Below are positions 38,119-51,500 of a stretch of 64,000 bases of DNA, one piece after another. Each line of letters begins with the position of its first letter. The stretch's first letter is position 1. The translations under genes and the position numbers were made by a program. The notes under the pieces are model-generated. The model saw only the letters and a list, made by a program, of their open reading frames with translations, did not search any database and was not told where the DNA came from. Source of the DNA: Daphnia carinata (Eukaryota; Arthropoda; Branchiopoda; Diplostraca; Daphniidae); contig NC_081333.1 of NCBI RefSeq assembly GCF_022539665.2, positions 12,150,971-12,214,970 on the forward strand, in the 5' to 3' direction.

Positions 38119-41100
38119 GTCTAATGTTTATTTATCTTGCTACCCATGTTGCCAAATGTAAAGTAGGGGAAGCCATGCGAGCTGTTTCCATTTTTCCATT
38201 TGTTTTTCCTTATAGTTTACACAAAAATTGTTTGTAAACATTTTTTTCAATAGAAGTAACATGGAAATAGAATTTCAATGGGTTGTTTTCTCCATGAGAA
38301 TAAGCTGTCTGTGATCTGAAAGGCTTTTTAAAAAGAATTCTGAAAATAAATAGCTGATGCCGACCCATTGTTCCAGACTAGAAATCCTTCCGTCATCAAG
38401 GATGGGAATTTTCTCAGCGATTTCACCCGAAGAAACGGATCATCAACTTTGAATTGCTAATGTGAATAAAAAAAGGAATTCTAGAATATAGCGCCTCTTC
38501 CATTCGTAGAGCAAAAATGCGAACGGATAGAATTGTTTAAAACGCTGCGCTGTCATTTGAGTCGGAATGGTTCGTTTCGAATTTATAGTCATCATCAATA
38601 ACAGGATCTTCTTATCGACATCCATTTTAAGGTTGAATGGATCTAATCCTTTCTCATTCTTTATTTTCACATGAGCTGTCCACTGTCAACCAAGTTTATT
38701 GTCTCAGTTGATCATGGACGGTGACCGAGCAATAAAAGGCAGTTTTATCTCTCTCGTTAAGCACAATACAACCACTGCATTTTCTACACGTCTCGTCTGC
38801 CGACGTGGTTCAATTAGCTCGAGACTGATGACTGGACATCTAAAGTGACACATGAAAAAAAAAAAGACGCATAGCGTCGGGAAATTATTCGAGATATACA
38901 GTACGTCAGCCAATACAACTTTGCGGCAACGTGATTATGTAATTCATGGTCTAGTTGGCTTTATTCTGAATTTTGCTTGGATGGTGGTCGGTTAGAGAAA
39001 CGCTGAAAGGAATGTAGAAAAACGGAAGATGAACGTTGCGTGATAGCCACATAGTTTAAATGCACAGTTTGATTACGTTTTAAATGTCTTTTTCACGAAT
39101 TTCAGATGACCACGGCTAACTTTCTTTGCCGTCTAAAAGAAAATACATTCCATCGCCATATAACTTTTTGATGGGCGTCATATTTCACTTAGTCATAGGA
39201 ACAGCTTGAAATTGGGAAGATTTTGGAAGTGAATAATTTTTCGACGAGGACGCCAGTGTTGCAGAACTTTTTGGTCGATACGAAGCTTGCCCTTATATTT
39301 CCCCTACATTCGTTTAAAAATACATGTTTACACGCGATATGCCCACCACGGTCGAATATAGCTTCTGAAGATTACGCACAGCTGTCGTTTCCAAAAAATG
39401 TTCGGCTTTTTATGTCCTCGTATTTTTAAGAGCCCTCTCGTGAAGAAGTGACTCAAGAATTTTGCCATACATGCAGGAGCATTTGTTTGACCTGAATGGC
39501 GAATTTTGGAACTCGAGTGCAATGTCCGCCCATGATTGATGGCTGGGTGTCAAGTCCTATACAATTACCGTCTCTTATATTTTCGAGAACTTAATATTGT
39601 TGCCTTGTTCATTTTAAAATCAAGATGCCTTATACTGTTAAACTGGTTGCTATTCAAACGCCCAGCCGGGACCGTTGCCCATACCGTTTCATTCATGAAT
39701 ATGCTAATGAATGACGAGGTAACACACAGACAAAGAGATAACAAGATCTTGCACAAGGATGTCTGGGGGAAAAAGATCTATATCGGGAGAGAAGAGAAAT
39801 TTCTTTCGACGAATTTTGATTCCTCGAAGATAAAACTCTTCGTTCAAACTTTTTCATTCATTATATCGTGGCTGTTGGGGACAGCTCGTGCTCGCATTCA
39901 GCACGCAGAGAAAGTTGATTACCGTTGCAATTTTCGTTGCATTTCCTCGCGTGATGAATGCATATTAGGCGATGGGAAAAAAAACAGAGGCATTGGTGAT
40001 GGATCTCTAAAAATGCGACTCCATCATTGAGCCGTCAACGAGTCGGAAATGTGGCCTGGAATCAAATGAAAGTCTACCATGTCTCTCTCAGCCGAACAAA
40101 AAAGGGACATGTTTCCCTTGTGAAATATCAGTGACATTCAATGCTACTGTCTCTCGGTAATCCCGGGGTGAACGTATAAAGCTTACGAGGAGGGGAGGAG
40201 GCTGCAGCAGCTCATATATTATTAGCTCAACACACTTACTGGTCGTTCTATCTTTAGCCTCATTTTTTTTTCTTTCTTTTTCGTGTTACACGTCCCTCCT
40301 CAATGGCCAAAAGAAGCTTTCTTTTTTCCATCACTTATTCGTGCATCAGTCTCAAGATAAGCTTCTAGCTAAGCCCTGTGTCGATGTATTCTTGTTTCTT
40401 TTCTCCACTTTTCGTCGATATCACGTGAATAACACTTTGTTAAACAGAAAGGTGATAAAAAGGAAACAAGAACACTCTTTTTCACTTATTCAGATTTTTT
40501 GATCCTCCTCAACAGTTGCTTAGTAACGACATGGAACAGACTCGTTGGGCAAAACTTTCCTCTGCGAATGCGTCACGCTAGAAACTTTAGTGTACGAGTA
40601 TAATGAAAGGGAAAACAGCGACTTACCATTTGCTTTCTAGGCCCTTGGTAGCATATCACAGTCGAATTTAGATGATGTATGAGAACGACCATTTTCCCCT
40701 GCAAAAAACCCAACGCATTATATACTTTGGCAAGTTCTTTCCTGCTGTTTTACCATTTCTAGCAAAAAGTGGATTACCTGAAGCCTTCCATTAATCATCA
40801 GCGTTTCTGATCCACAGCAGACGCACAAGTTTATCGTCTGCTAATGGCCGTTCCTGGCGAAATTACTCAGCAATTTTATTGTTACCAACGTGTACGATGC
40901 AAATCAATCACGTACGAGCTTCCTTAATTGCGGAAGAATTGTAAATTCTGTTGACAAGCTCTTTTAACAAAGAAAAGTCGAACATAATAAACGTATGAGA
41001 GGCAAGGGAACTCCACTGCATCGTCAGTTGTATTAAACAAAGCAAAAAAAAAAAAAAAAAAAAAAAGAAAAGAAAGAAAGGACCTGATGGCGTTGGGATT

Positions 41101-43829
41101 TGATAGCCTCGAGGTTCCTCTTGTCTTTTCCATATTTCTTTCTCTTCATACGGAGGGGGGAATAGTATATGAAGCCCCCTTTTTCCTTCCTCTTAATATT
41201 TGGGTTCTGGCGGGGAACCGTCTCCATACTCGCTTCACTAAACAGCAGTCTTGTCAATTTTCCAAAAAAATATTTGAAACTATGTGCTCACAAAATAACA
41301 GATAGCAAATAAATCATTTAACAAAAATAATTGCTTTCAATTCGTCATTCATCAGTGTCAATTGAATGTCATTCATTTGCCAAGGCTAGGATGCACATCG
41401 TTTTCCGTCAGATGGCAGGCGACTCGACGTCTGCCGGAGGGCCCCTCTCTTAGTCTCACTTGCACGCGCGAAGGAGAACAGTCGCATTGTTCCTTCGTTC
41501 GTGTCCTGTTTTTTGTTTCAGTCCTTTTTCCCTGTCTATGCCGTGCCAGAGCATAATATTTAGCCCAGACACAACAAAAATGGACATTGTTTTTTGAAAA
41601 ACGAAATAATTCGTTGTAAAAATTCCATCGTTACTTCCATTATTAAGGCGAGTATAGCAGTGTTGAGAGAGTACGCCCCCTGTTCCAGACCGCGTGGACT
41701 GAGAAGGCCAGTTGAGAATACGGGTGTGTGTGTATGTGGATGTGTGTTTGTGTGTACGCGTGTGGTTCCAACCAGCCAACAAATTTCCCAGGAGCATATT
41801 TGAAATCCTTGGAAGCATTTCTGACCTTTTTAGCTTCAAGTGAATATCGAACGTTTTGTGCTATTAAGAAGACGTTGTCTATGCAAAACTGTGGATGGCG
41901 TTCCAAGGTTCGTCGAACAAGGACGCTTGATGCATTTCCTCTTCAAAGTGGCAACGCAGTGAGAAACCAGGTGAATTTTTTTTCCTCTTCTTTGGATAAT
42001 TGAGAGTCCCCTTTTTTTTTTGTTTTGTGTGTGTGTGTTGTTCCTTGAGAAGCAGCTGTGTGGCACCCTTCTCGGGGTCTCTCACCCTCTTGCTGGGTTA
42101 TTTGAAAAATGGCTCCTTATTATATCTCCCCTCTCTCTCTCTGAAAGTTATTCGAATCAAGCTTCACCGTATTTATCTAGCAATTCGTCCATGTCGGCTA
42201 CATTTGTTCTCAGTTGGCCTTATAAGGTCGTGTGAGTAAGAGACGTGACTACTCCACCATTCAAAATGTTCGAGGGAAAGATCTCCAAGGACTCTTCGTT
42301 TACAGTTCTTTTTTTAAACATAGAATTCTATGGCGGGAACATGTAGGGAACTGGTTTTCTCTTTGGATCGATGACTCTTGGTGACTTGTTGCTGTTTTCC
42401 GCTTTGAAAAGAAACAAACTTGTTGGCTTGTACTCGGAGGTGATCAATAGTTTCTGTATCAGTGATTTTTCCAGCTTTCGTCCTTCTTTCGGTTGGTGAA
42501 ATTTGCTGCATTAAGCGATTTTTTTTTTTTTCGTTCCTATTGGTCATCCAATAAATGTAAAAGGTTGGCCGGCTAAAAGTTTTGCGTGAGAGCGATCTCG
42601 ATAGAATCTTGTTGTCATGGCAACCCCCTGAATCAAAATAGCATTGATCGTCAGCCAAAGCATGTTTTGAAAAAGTACAGAACGCCAAACACGCTAAAGG
42701 AAATTGATAGTACCTTATTAGTCTTGATTTAAAAAAAAAAAAAATCATTTTCTCTGCTCTTTTTCTTCTCCCCTCTTGTTTTTAAAAAGCGCCGATTTTA
42801 AGATTTTTTGTGAAAAAAGTTAATGGTTTATTTTTTCTTATTCGTTTAACTCTCGTTTCTTTTTATATTGGCCGGAATCGTGTCCTTTCAGATGGGGGGG
42901 GGAGAGAGGTAGTATCCGAAATAGTTTCTTTAATGACTTCCGGCGACTGATTGAGTCTTCTAGCCGCTTTTCATCTTTTTCGATGTTTTTATTTTTTTTT
43001 TCTTCGCCTCCGTTTTGTTGTTTTCAACAACAATGGCGTGGCCTCCAGCTGTTGTCTCCGTATGGTGCGACAAAATAACAAAATTTCCGTTTCCTTTAAT
43101 TATTGTGTTGTTTTTTTTTTCTCTTCTTCTTTGAATAACATCCCATTACGTAGTGTGTGCTCATATCCAGGTAACAAGGTTTGCCTTAGTACCAAAGGAA
43201 AACCTAAAAGATGCAGGAAACGGCAACTCTTGATCAGCTTCCGCCCTGGTGGAAGTTTGGAATCCTACACCCACGATTCCATTGTGGGAGAAGAGGAGGG
43301 GGGGCGAGGTTCGACAGTCGTGCAGCGAGTTCTAATTTTAGTTCCTTTTAAAGTTTAAAGTGTCGGGCGGGTAGATGAGGGGAGAGAGAGAAAAAGAGCT
43401 TCCAGCTGTCGAGTGCGGAATAATTCCGGCGTGGTAAAGGGAGGTAGGAATAAAAAGAAAAAGAATAGTAACTCGCTTTACCCAAAAATCTGGAAATATT
43501 TGCATCAAGTTTAATGGCGCTATATTTGATGGACGTGTGTCCACATTAAAAAAAAAGGTTGTTGTGTACAAAGAAAGTTTCTTCGAACCGGCGGAGTACC
43601 ACAGTCGTTATAAATTAGGGCTAGTTAAAAAAGGAAGGCACTGTTATCTATTATACTGGATGGGAAACCGGAAGTCCCCCCACTGTACTTTTCAATTTGA
43701 GACGTCGTTATCGATAGATAGCGAAGTCACTGCCAAACATGGAAGAGACCTTTATTACCATTTAAAAATGGCGTCTTTTCTTTGGGTGGTCCAAAAGCAA
43801 TGCGTTTTTCGTGCAGAGTTGCTGAACGT

Positions 43830-43849
43830 CAGCCTCGATGACGAGGCTG
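43830..43849. repeat. Short perfect hairpin
   Basis: CAGCCTCG, loop ATGA, CGAGGCTG: an 8-bp GC-rich stem in gene-free DNA. It may be chance. Confidence 0.4.
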
Positions 43850-46800
43850 CGATGACGCAATGAAGCCTTCCCTTTTTTGGCAAGATGCTAATGTTTTTTC
43901 TCTCTTTCAATCGTGTTTTAACTAATTCATGATTTTCTCATGATGCTATTCTGAAACGGAGAGAAAATGGGAACGAAATAAAACCAAACGAATTGTAACT
44001 TTAAAAACATTTTCCCATCGCGTAATTTTCAAAAAAGGTAATTTTAAATTGAATCATCCGTGTCGAATCTTTTCTCCCACATGTTCGTTTCCTTATTTTT
44101 AAAAATATCTTTCGTTTTTGCGTTTCGTTAGATGAGAGTGAAAGTTACTAAATAAAAAAAAAAAGGGAAGAGAAAAAGGGTGTCTCGGGAGTTGCCATGT
44201 TTTACTGATACAAACAAGGGTAGAATACGCCCTTCTTTAGGGACGATCGAGTTTCCTTCGTTGAGTTGAAATTGGGTTGCATCGTCGTGGAAGGCTGAAA
44301 TGGGCGAGAAGATTATTGATCTATAAATCTGCCATGATTATGAAATGCTTCTTCCCTTTTGCGTTGAATCACGCTTGGGGATCTTTGCTCCCTTGATCCA
44401 GTCGACTCCCGGGGCTTGTAAATGGGAACTATCGAATCACTTGCGTCGATCATACGCAACATAGCAAAGTCTTTGTCATCCTCGTGATCTCATAGGGTTA
44501 GGAGATAAATTGAATCACCGTCGAATGCTGCAGTAGTATTTCATTTTGCTTCAAGTTTGATCGAATTCGAGATTTGTTTACATTCATCGGACGCGGCCGC
44601 TACGCAAAACGTTTAAAAGACGTATTGCCGATGGCTAAATTCATTGTTGTATTTCGCGGCGCAATTTTCTTTTGGCAGATGCAGACGAAACCGTTAAGTA
44701 TAAAAACTAATTTACCGTTTGTCTTAATTGGCTCTCTCTCTCAGGTTTGCACGCGGCTTTCATGGCCAGCCGGCCGCGACGTACGAGTCATTAAGTCCGT
44801 TTTTTTTTTTGGAAAAAGCCAACGGGCGATTTTTCTTTTTTGCTGTTTTAAATTTCCATCTATAAAAGAACCCGATAGATTTGATAAGAAGGAAAAGTTG
44901 TTTGTTTTATATTCTCTACGGGCAAAGAAAAATGGTGTCTGCGTACGTTTAAAACTTTCTCTTAACAGTCGGCACCTAAAAAGACGATATGTTTTGAAAT
45001 AGAGCTGGTCAAAGGGTCAGTATAAAAATCCCCTCCATCAACTAAAGTCATAGTGTTTCCCCAATTTTTTTTTTTTTTTTTTTTTTTACATTTCAAAATA
45101 AAAAGAGCCGCCATGAACTCCGTTATGAACTGTAAAGTTGACGGAAATCTGACAGGCCACAATATCAAAATCTGCCTCCGCGTTCTCTTGTCGCTTTTCA
45201 TGGACGCAAAGGAAAACCAGAAACGAACGATGCGCGTCGAGAGAAACTTAATCCTTGTGTGGTGTCTCCTTTTTTTCTTATATATATATATCTTAGACGG
45301 TAGGGGTACGCTCTGTCCACATCTTTGAGGCTCATTTTTCCATGTCGAGTGTTTTTCGGGTTGATGCCCTTTTCTGTCTTTCACCAGTTCTCCTGTTTTT
45401 CGAGAATTCCCTGTTTTATTTACATAGGGGGAATATTTTTTTTGTTGTTTTCTACGGTTGTTTTCTAAAGATCGCTTTTAAGCCGGGACGCATCACTCTT
45501 GTTGTCTCGCTGAAAATCGCTTTCCAGCATTTGTTGTTTCTCCTTGGTCGTTTCAACACATTTTTTTTTTTTCGTGTGTGTGTGCGAACGATGATGAGAT
45601 TCTTGTTGTCCATATCGAAAACAAGATGCTAGACACTTAGAAAATTTACAGCAAGGCATTTGTCCGTTTGGTGTTCATCAATTCGTGACTGGGAACAAAG
45701 ACGAGCAAGGACGCCAATACGGAAGTGAATGTTTTTTTTTTTTTTTTAATTATTGATTTTCGAATAATGTACACTCCGTTTGGTTTTTAAAAGTAAATAA
45801 AAGGTCAACAACACTGGCTAGTTGTGAAGTGGAATTCATCATTAGTCCACTCGCTCAAGGTACGTGTATCGATCGATGGATTTGGAAGTTTGGGTGGATA
45901 GACGAGAACGTATTTTCTCAGAATGACAAACAAACAAAAAAAGATTTCAAATGATCTTGTTTTGTTTTTGTCATCATCGAGTCGACGAACTGGGTGGTAT
46001 CAAAATGGGTTCGCAGAAGTGAGAAAATTGGAAATTCTTCTTATCCGATGTCGCCTCCCTTTTTTTGTGTGTGTGTATGTGTGTTCCGTATCATATTTTT
46101 GAATGAGCTTCTAAATGACGTTGGCCTTGTTTTCTTGTTGACAATTCAGTTGCCATGGTTGATTTTAATTGGTTGTCTAGAAGGTTTGGAATTGTGCCCG
46201 GCAACGGTAACCTTAAAAAAAAAAAGAATGATAGCAGGGCGATATAAATAGGTGTTTATTTATTTATTCGTTTCACAGCGCTAATGTCGGATATTAGTCG
46301 TGATTGTTCGCGTTTTTTTTTTTTTATTTTATTTAGAAAATAACGAATGTCAATCTGCGTGTCGGAGGAAGCTTGAGTAAATCAAGAAAATGCACAAAAG
46401 AGCAGAGTAGATTGAATCAATCGATTGGTAGTTCCGTTTCCCTTTTTTTCATCGCGTCTTTTCTTCGACTTCGATCGCGACTTTAGAACCGAAGTAGACG
46501 GAAAATTGCGTTGGCGGAATTGAAGAGCTTCAGTCTCGGGCCCAACTCCCAGACCATCGGCTTGGGTCTTCAATATTCCGGGTTGGGAGGGATGTGTACA
46601 AGACGGCCACGTTACACGGGCTAAGGTAGAAAGTGCGCGTGTCTTGCCATGTATCATTGCCAGGGTGTGCCGCGCGCGCTCGAAGAATCAATCGTCCGGA
46701 TTGCGCCGGCGACGAGGCAAACGTTAAGACCGGTATGTTGGCACTCGGCCATAACGATCCATTTTCGTGTGTTTAATGTGCGGTTATTATTCTCCTTGGG

Positions 46801-47814
46801 GACTTTGAACTTTTCTTCTTCTTCTTTTTCCCTCGCTTACCGTCATCTTTTATGGCTTTGTGTTTGACTTGGAAGTAGCGTCGTCTGCTCGTGACAGGTC
46901 GATCGTGTACATGACGGCACGGTGCCAGACATCGTCATCGCCCCCCTTTTTTTTTCATTTTTTGTTCGGGACTGGCGTTAAACACGTCTGTCTAATAGTC
47001 CGTAGGAGCTGAGGTTCTCGTCCATGGTAATTTGTTTTGTTTTATTTTAACCACGTTGGTTGGTTTCTGTTTTTTTTTGTTTTTTTTTTAATAAATTAAA
47101 TTTTTTTTTTGGGAGAGGATCGATGAATTATTTATCAAACGACCTTCGCCGAGACGTGATCCGTCACGTTTGCGGACATGCACGGACCTCTGTTCAAAAG
47201 AAAACTTGTGTGGGATTGGTTTGAGTGCGCATTTGTAAAACGACGGGGTATTGTTCTTACGTAACGAGATGGCCATTCAAGTGACCTATTTTTAGCTTTG
47301 GATGCTGTCACCATGGCAACCTTTAATATTTGAAGGAAAATCGGGCCTTCCCTTTTGTTGCCGTGCCGATTAGTAGTAGAGATTTTCTTTCTTTCCTTTT
47401 TTTTTTGGTTGATATAACAATGCTTGAGTCAGCAAATCAACGCCATCTCTTAGAATTTAATGAGATAGACAGCAAAGTTTTGTACAGCACCTGTCGCCCG
47501 TTTTACTGCGCAATCAGGGAGTTCGTTCCTAAAGCAAGTTTTCGTGTGTGTTCTTTCTTTTTTATTCGCGTCTGTTGGAACACTTGAGTGTCCCACATTT
47601 TTCCAGAGCAATTTCGGTCGATAAAGTCTATTGTCCATCTGTCTGGCCGTAACACGAAGGCGTAAGTTTGGCATTGTATCGGCGTTCTATTTATATATGT
47701 TATCTACCTATTCATTTAATATCTCATATTCGTGTGTGTGCGAGGAATTGGATGTTTACTTTCGTTGATAGATAGTTACTACTATTGATTCAATTTTTTC
47801 TGATACTTCGGATG

Positions 47815-47834
47815 ATGTGTGTGTGTGTGTGTGT
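47815..47834. repeat. (TG)n microsatellite upstream of the MAX-1-type gene
   Basis: Ten TG units followed by TATACGTACGTGCGC. Confidence 0.9.
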
Positions 47835-48207
47835 ATACGTACGTGCGCTATGCACAGCGGGATAGAAAGAGAGGGAGAGAGAAAGAACCGGACCAACAGG
47901 GTATGTGATGGAGCGGAAAGACCTTAGACTCGGAAGGGCGGACAGAAGCTCCATTGGATCGTGTCGATTCTTTTTTTCTCTCTTCGTATTCACCGTGGGC
48001 GGCCTGCCCGTCGGCCTTCCATCAAATGCATGTCACGCCATCTGCCTGACAGTGCATTTCTTTTCGTGTTTTTGTACGCTATCTTTTCAGAAGACTTTCT
48101 ACTCCGCGTACTGTGTCTATTCTCTCTTTGACGTCGATCCGTGCATCACTTTCACTAACCATCTTTGCCTATTCTTATGTTTGGTGTTTGTTATTTCCCC
48201 CTTACAG

Positions 48208-48292
48208 GATGTGCCATTGAATCTGTCCGGCCAGTGAATCGTTTTGTGTGAACATCAGACGTTTTCAAAGGACCTTTGAAATTGCAAAGAAA
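48208..48292 (+). other. 5' untranslated part of the first MAX-1-type coding exon
   Basis: A strong acceptor (TTATTTCCCCCTTACAG) lies 85 bases before the start codon. This suggests at least one separate upstream non-coding exon. If transcription instead starts nearer, this is simply 5' flank. Confidence 0.45.
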
Positions 48293-48525
48293 ATGAGCGA
48301 GCGAAATCCCTTCCGGCCGACTTCTTCCGGAAGCAACGGCGCCTTGGTGACGGATGCTCGACTATCTCAACTCTTTGATCCCATTGCCCGCCTTGTAGAT
48401 GTTTATCCACCCAACGATCGTCGCAACGCAGGATATCACAATCAGCGTGATTCTTCGGAATATGCTCATCTAACAGCATACCCGGCCATCATTGAACCAG
48501 TTGGATACGATGAAGGCACGGCGAG
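48293..48525 (+). CDS. PLEKHH1: MAX-1-type coding exon 1
   Basis: Begins MSERNPFRPTSSGSNG and ends in phase 2 at a GTAAAT donor. No domain; followed by a 656-bp intron in which nothing else is seen. Confidence 0.8.
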
Positions 48526-51500
48526 GTAAATGTTTATTTACATTTTTTTTTTTCCTGTGTGCGGTTCGACGTGTTCATTTCTTTAAAAGTGCACCTCCAA
48601 AATGTAAAAGGTAAAAATTTTGGCTCTGTCGCGGTTGTTTGTTCAAGTTAGTTTGGAACAATATCGATGCAAATTGGACGCCCTCCTTCTTAGATACACG
48701 AACCATCTGTCGTTTCGAGACTTATTGGGTTTGCTTTTGAATAAAATAGTTTTGAAGAGGGGAGGGAGAAAGAAAGTTAATTTCCCAAGGCAAGTGATTT
48801 GCTTCGGATACGTTACGCCGGTTAATGATGATGACGGCAGACCCTACATCAAAAAAAAAAAAAAAAAAAAAAAAAAGAAAGATGGATGGGCCGTCCACTT
48901 ATCTGGATGAGACAGCAGTAGAGCCGACTGCATAGAGTTCTGTTCCTCTAGTTGGATAAAAGTTAGGGGTAGGAAGAAGAAATGTCAGACTGGATCATCG
49001 TCAGGATGACAAGTGGTTTTGCTTGATGATGTCCCTAGCTACGCGTCGTTTGTCATAAGGCTTTTCTTCCGCATCTTCATCCGCCGGCGTACACGCGCAC
49101 AAAGTCTGGGAATGAGTTCCGTGTCAGGAGAGGGTATCCAACCATTAGTTAACCTCGTGACATGTCGCTTTTTATTTCCAGGTTGTCCTACATGTCATCC
49201 AATTCGCCGAGTATCAAAAGACGTTCGCTGGATCGGCCATCCTCCAGCCAGAGCCATGGCAACAGCTTCTTGCGGCCATCTTCCGTCCAGTATCATTATC
49301 GACGTCAGAGGCTATCGGATAACAACTTTCAGCGGACCTCGATCACGTCGCAAACCTCGTCGTTGCACACGGCGCTGTCCGAATTGGCCGGCGACGTCGA
49401 AGTCGTTGACATGGAAGATGGAGCGCTGACCAACGATCGCTATTCGCATAACTATCAAGGTGAATATATTATTATTATTCTCCTTTTCATCACACACACG
49501 AAAGAAAAAAAAATTAGACTGGCAATAGAATTTTTATTGTTTCGTGTTCGAATAGCGAACTTGTCGTTTGCAATCCAATCTCCTAGCGCTAGTAACCCGA
49601 TGACAAGTTGTGTAGGTTGATTTATAGCGGTCATTGGGTCTGTGTCCTAGTTGATCATAAAGCCGGACGATCATGATGGATCTGAACAATTGGTGCGCAC
49701 TGTCACGCTCGGTTGTGCCATCATTTATAGTTATGAATTGTTGACGAATTCCCGAGTTATGCGTTACCGGTTATTGCAGCGCGGGCGTTGATCAATTGAC
49801 TTTTTTGTCTGTTCTCCCCCCTAGATGGCGAAGTTGACAGCGAAGCGACGATGGCGGCCAGCAGCAGCGGCGAAGGCTTCTGGTTCTCGGATTCGCGCAA
49901 CTATCACCACCACGGCGAACAGGATCACGCCAGCATGATGATGGGCGTCATGGACGATGAGGAACACTACGCCGACGACGACGGATACATCCCGTACGTC
50001 TACAGCATGGAGGGCGGCGATCCGGGAGTCAATTGGGAGGAACGCTGTCTGGAACTGGAAATGTCTCTTCAGCGGTTCAGGGATCAGGCCGGCAAGATCC
50101 GCGGATTGCTCCGCGAAAAGGTAAGCGCAAAAAAAAATTTCACATTTTCTTATAACGTGGTGCCATCTAGCGATGTGGAATCGTACTGCGAAACGTTTGT
50201 TTTTTTCTCCAAAAAAACTGATTTCTGGCTGTGCAGACGACGCAAAACGATCAAACAAAAAAATGCTAACTGCGAATCGAAACAAAAGCAGGTTGAAAAG
50301 CGGAAAAACTTTTGAGCTATCGTTGCAAAAGTTTCCATGGCGTTGCACTAGTTTTGACTTTGCGTAAACATGATGGAAAGCTGGCCGTATGGGCCAAAAG
50401 TTATTCTTCGCGCGGGCGAGGTTTATAGGGGACGGGTGGGGAGTGCAACGCTCGTAACTTTGACGATTCGTGAAGAGGAGAGAAAGGGACGGAATAGAAC
50501 TGTCTCGCTGCGTGTGTATGGATCTTTATGTTTGCAGAAACGGCCTCGGTACTTATGGTGGTGCCTGACACTTGCAGCAGCCCGCCGGAGTTTTCTTTCT
50601 TTTCTTTTTTTTTTTTTTTTTCTTCCCCAACACCATTTTCATATAACCCGCGAGTAAAAGGAAAATAATATGAAAATGGTGTGCCATATCTGCCAGTTGC
50701 AGAAGACAACAAATTGTGGGCGCTGGTTTTTTTTTTTTTTTTTTTTTTTTTTATTCCCATTCCACATCTCCCACACATACCGCCCGTCGTTATCGTACTT
50801 CTGGGAGCGACGTGAATATTTGAATAAAAAAAAAATACTCAGCCGGGGTTATATGCGATATCTAGTCTGAGAGAAATGTGATTTGTTGCGGTGAACACGT
50901 GTAAGGCGGAGGACTGCGCTGAGTGCGACAGATCAATCCAGTGTGGTGTTGTTGGTATTTGATTGCGCCAGCCACACGGGCAAGGAGGAAGGGAGAGAGA
51001 GAAAGAAAGAAAGAAAGAAAGAGAGAAAAAAAAAAGTGAGCAACCCTCTTGAAATCCAACGTGTAACATCTGAACCCACTATTGTGTACCGGATGACATT
51101 GACCGATGATATTTGATCTAGCAAAGCATTTTGGCTTCCCTCCCCCTCTTTTTTTTTTCTTCTCTGTCGTCCAGAATTAGACCAGGTGCATTCGTGTCCA
51201 GTTGACACGGGTTTTTTCATCCATCGATCCCCGAATTCCTTTCGTAAACGAAAAAAAAAAAAAAAAAAAAATGAAAAATTTTGTTTTGTTAGTTAAATCT
51301 CATCTGGCGTTGGAGTATCCTTTTAAAATAGCTGGGTAGGAAAGAGGGGGGGGGAATCGGTGGAGCGTGATTCCTTTAGTGGAAGAATAGAGAACGAGCA
51401 TGATAGGTCATAAAAATTTGATTGTCCCGGCTACCCGGAATACCAAATAAATTTGACCGGACGTCCAATCCTGTCGCTTTCTGATTTTTTTTTTTTTTTC

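Larger units (their letters stand above)
38119..48207. other. Long gene-free region upstream of the MAX-1-type gene
   Basis: No coding exon with a recognisable domain. It should hold the NTHL1 promoter at the left and untranslated exons and promoter of the PLEKHH/MAX-1 gene at the right. Good isolated donors occur after 46732 and after 47900. The part from 38.2 to about 40.2 kb is nearly free of the long A/T runs common elsewhere. Confidence 0.5.

Noticed and set aside
39536-40030. 164-codon plus-strand open frame in gene-free DNA
   Set aside because: No domain, signal or splice support. The region has few homopolymers, so longer frames arise by chance. A protein search with no hits would confirm.
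47815-47834. Dinucleotide tracts as possible CRISPR or satellite arrays
   Set aside because: Simple microsatellites with no spacers; the genome is eukaryotic.
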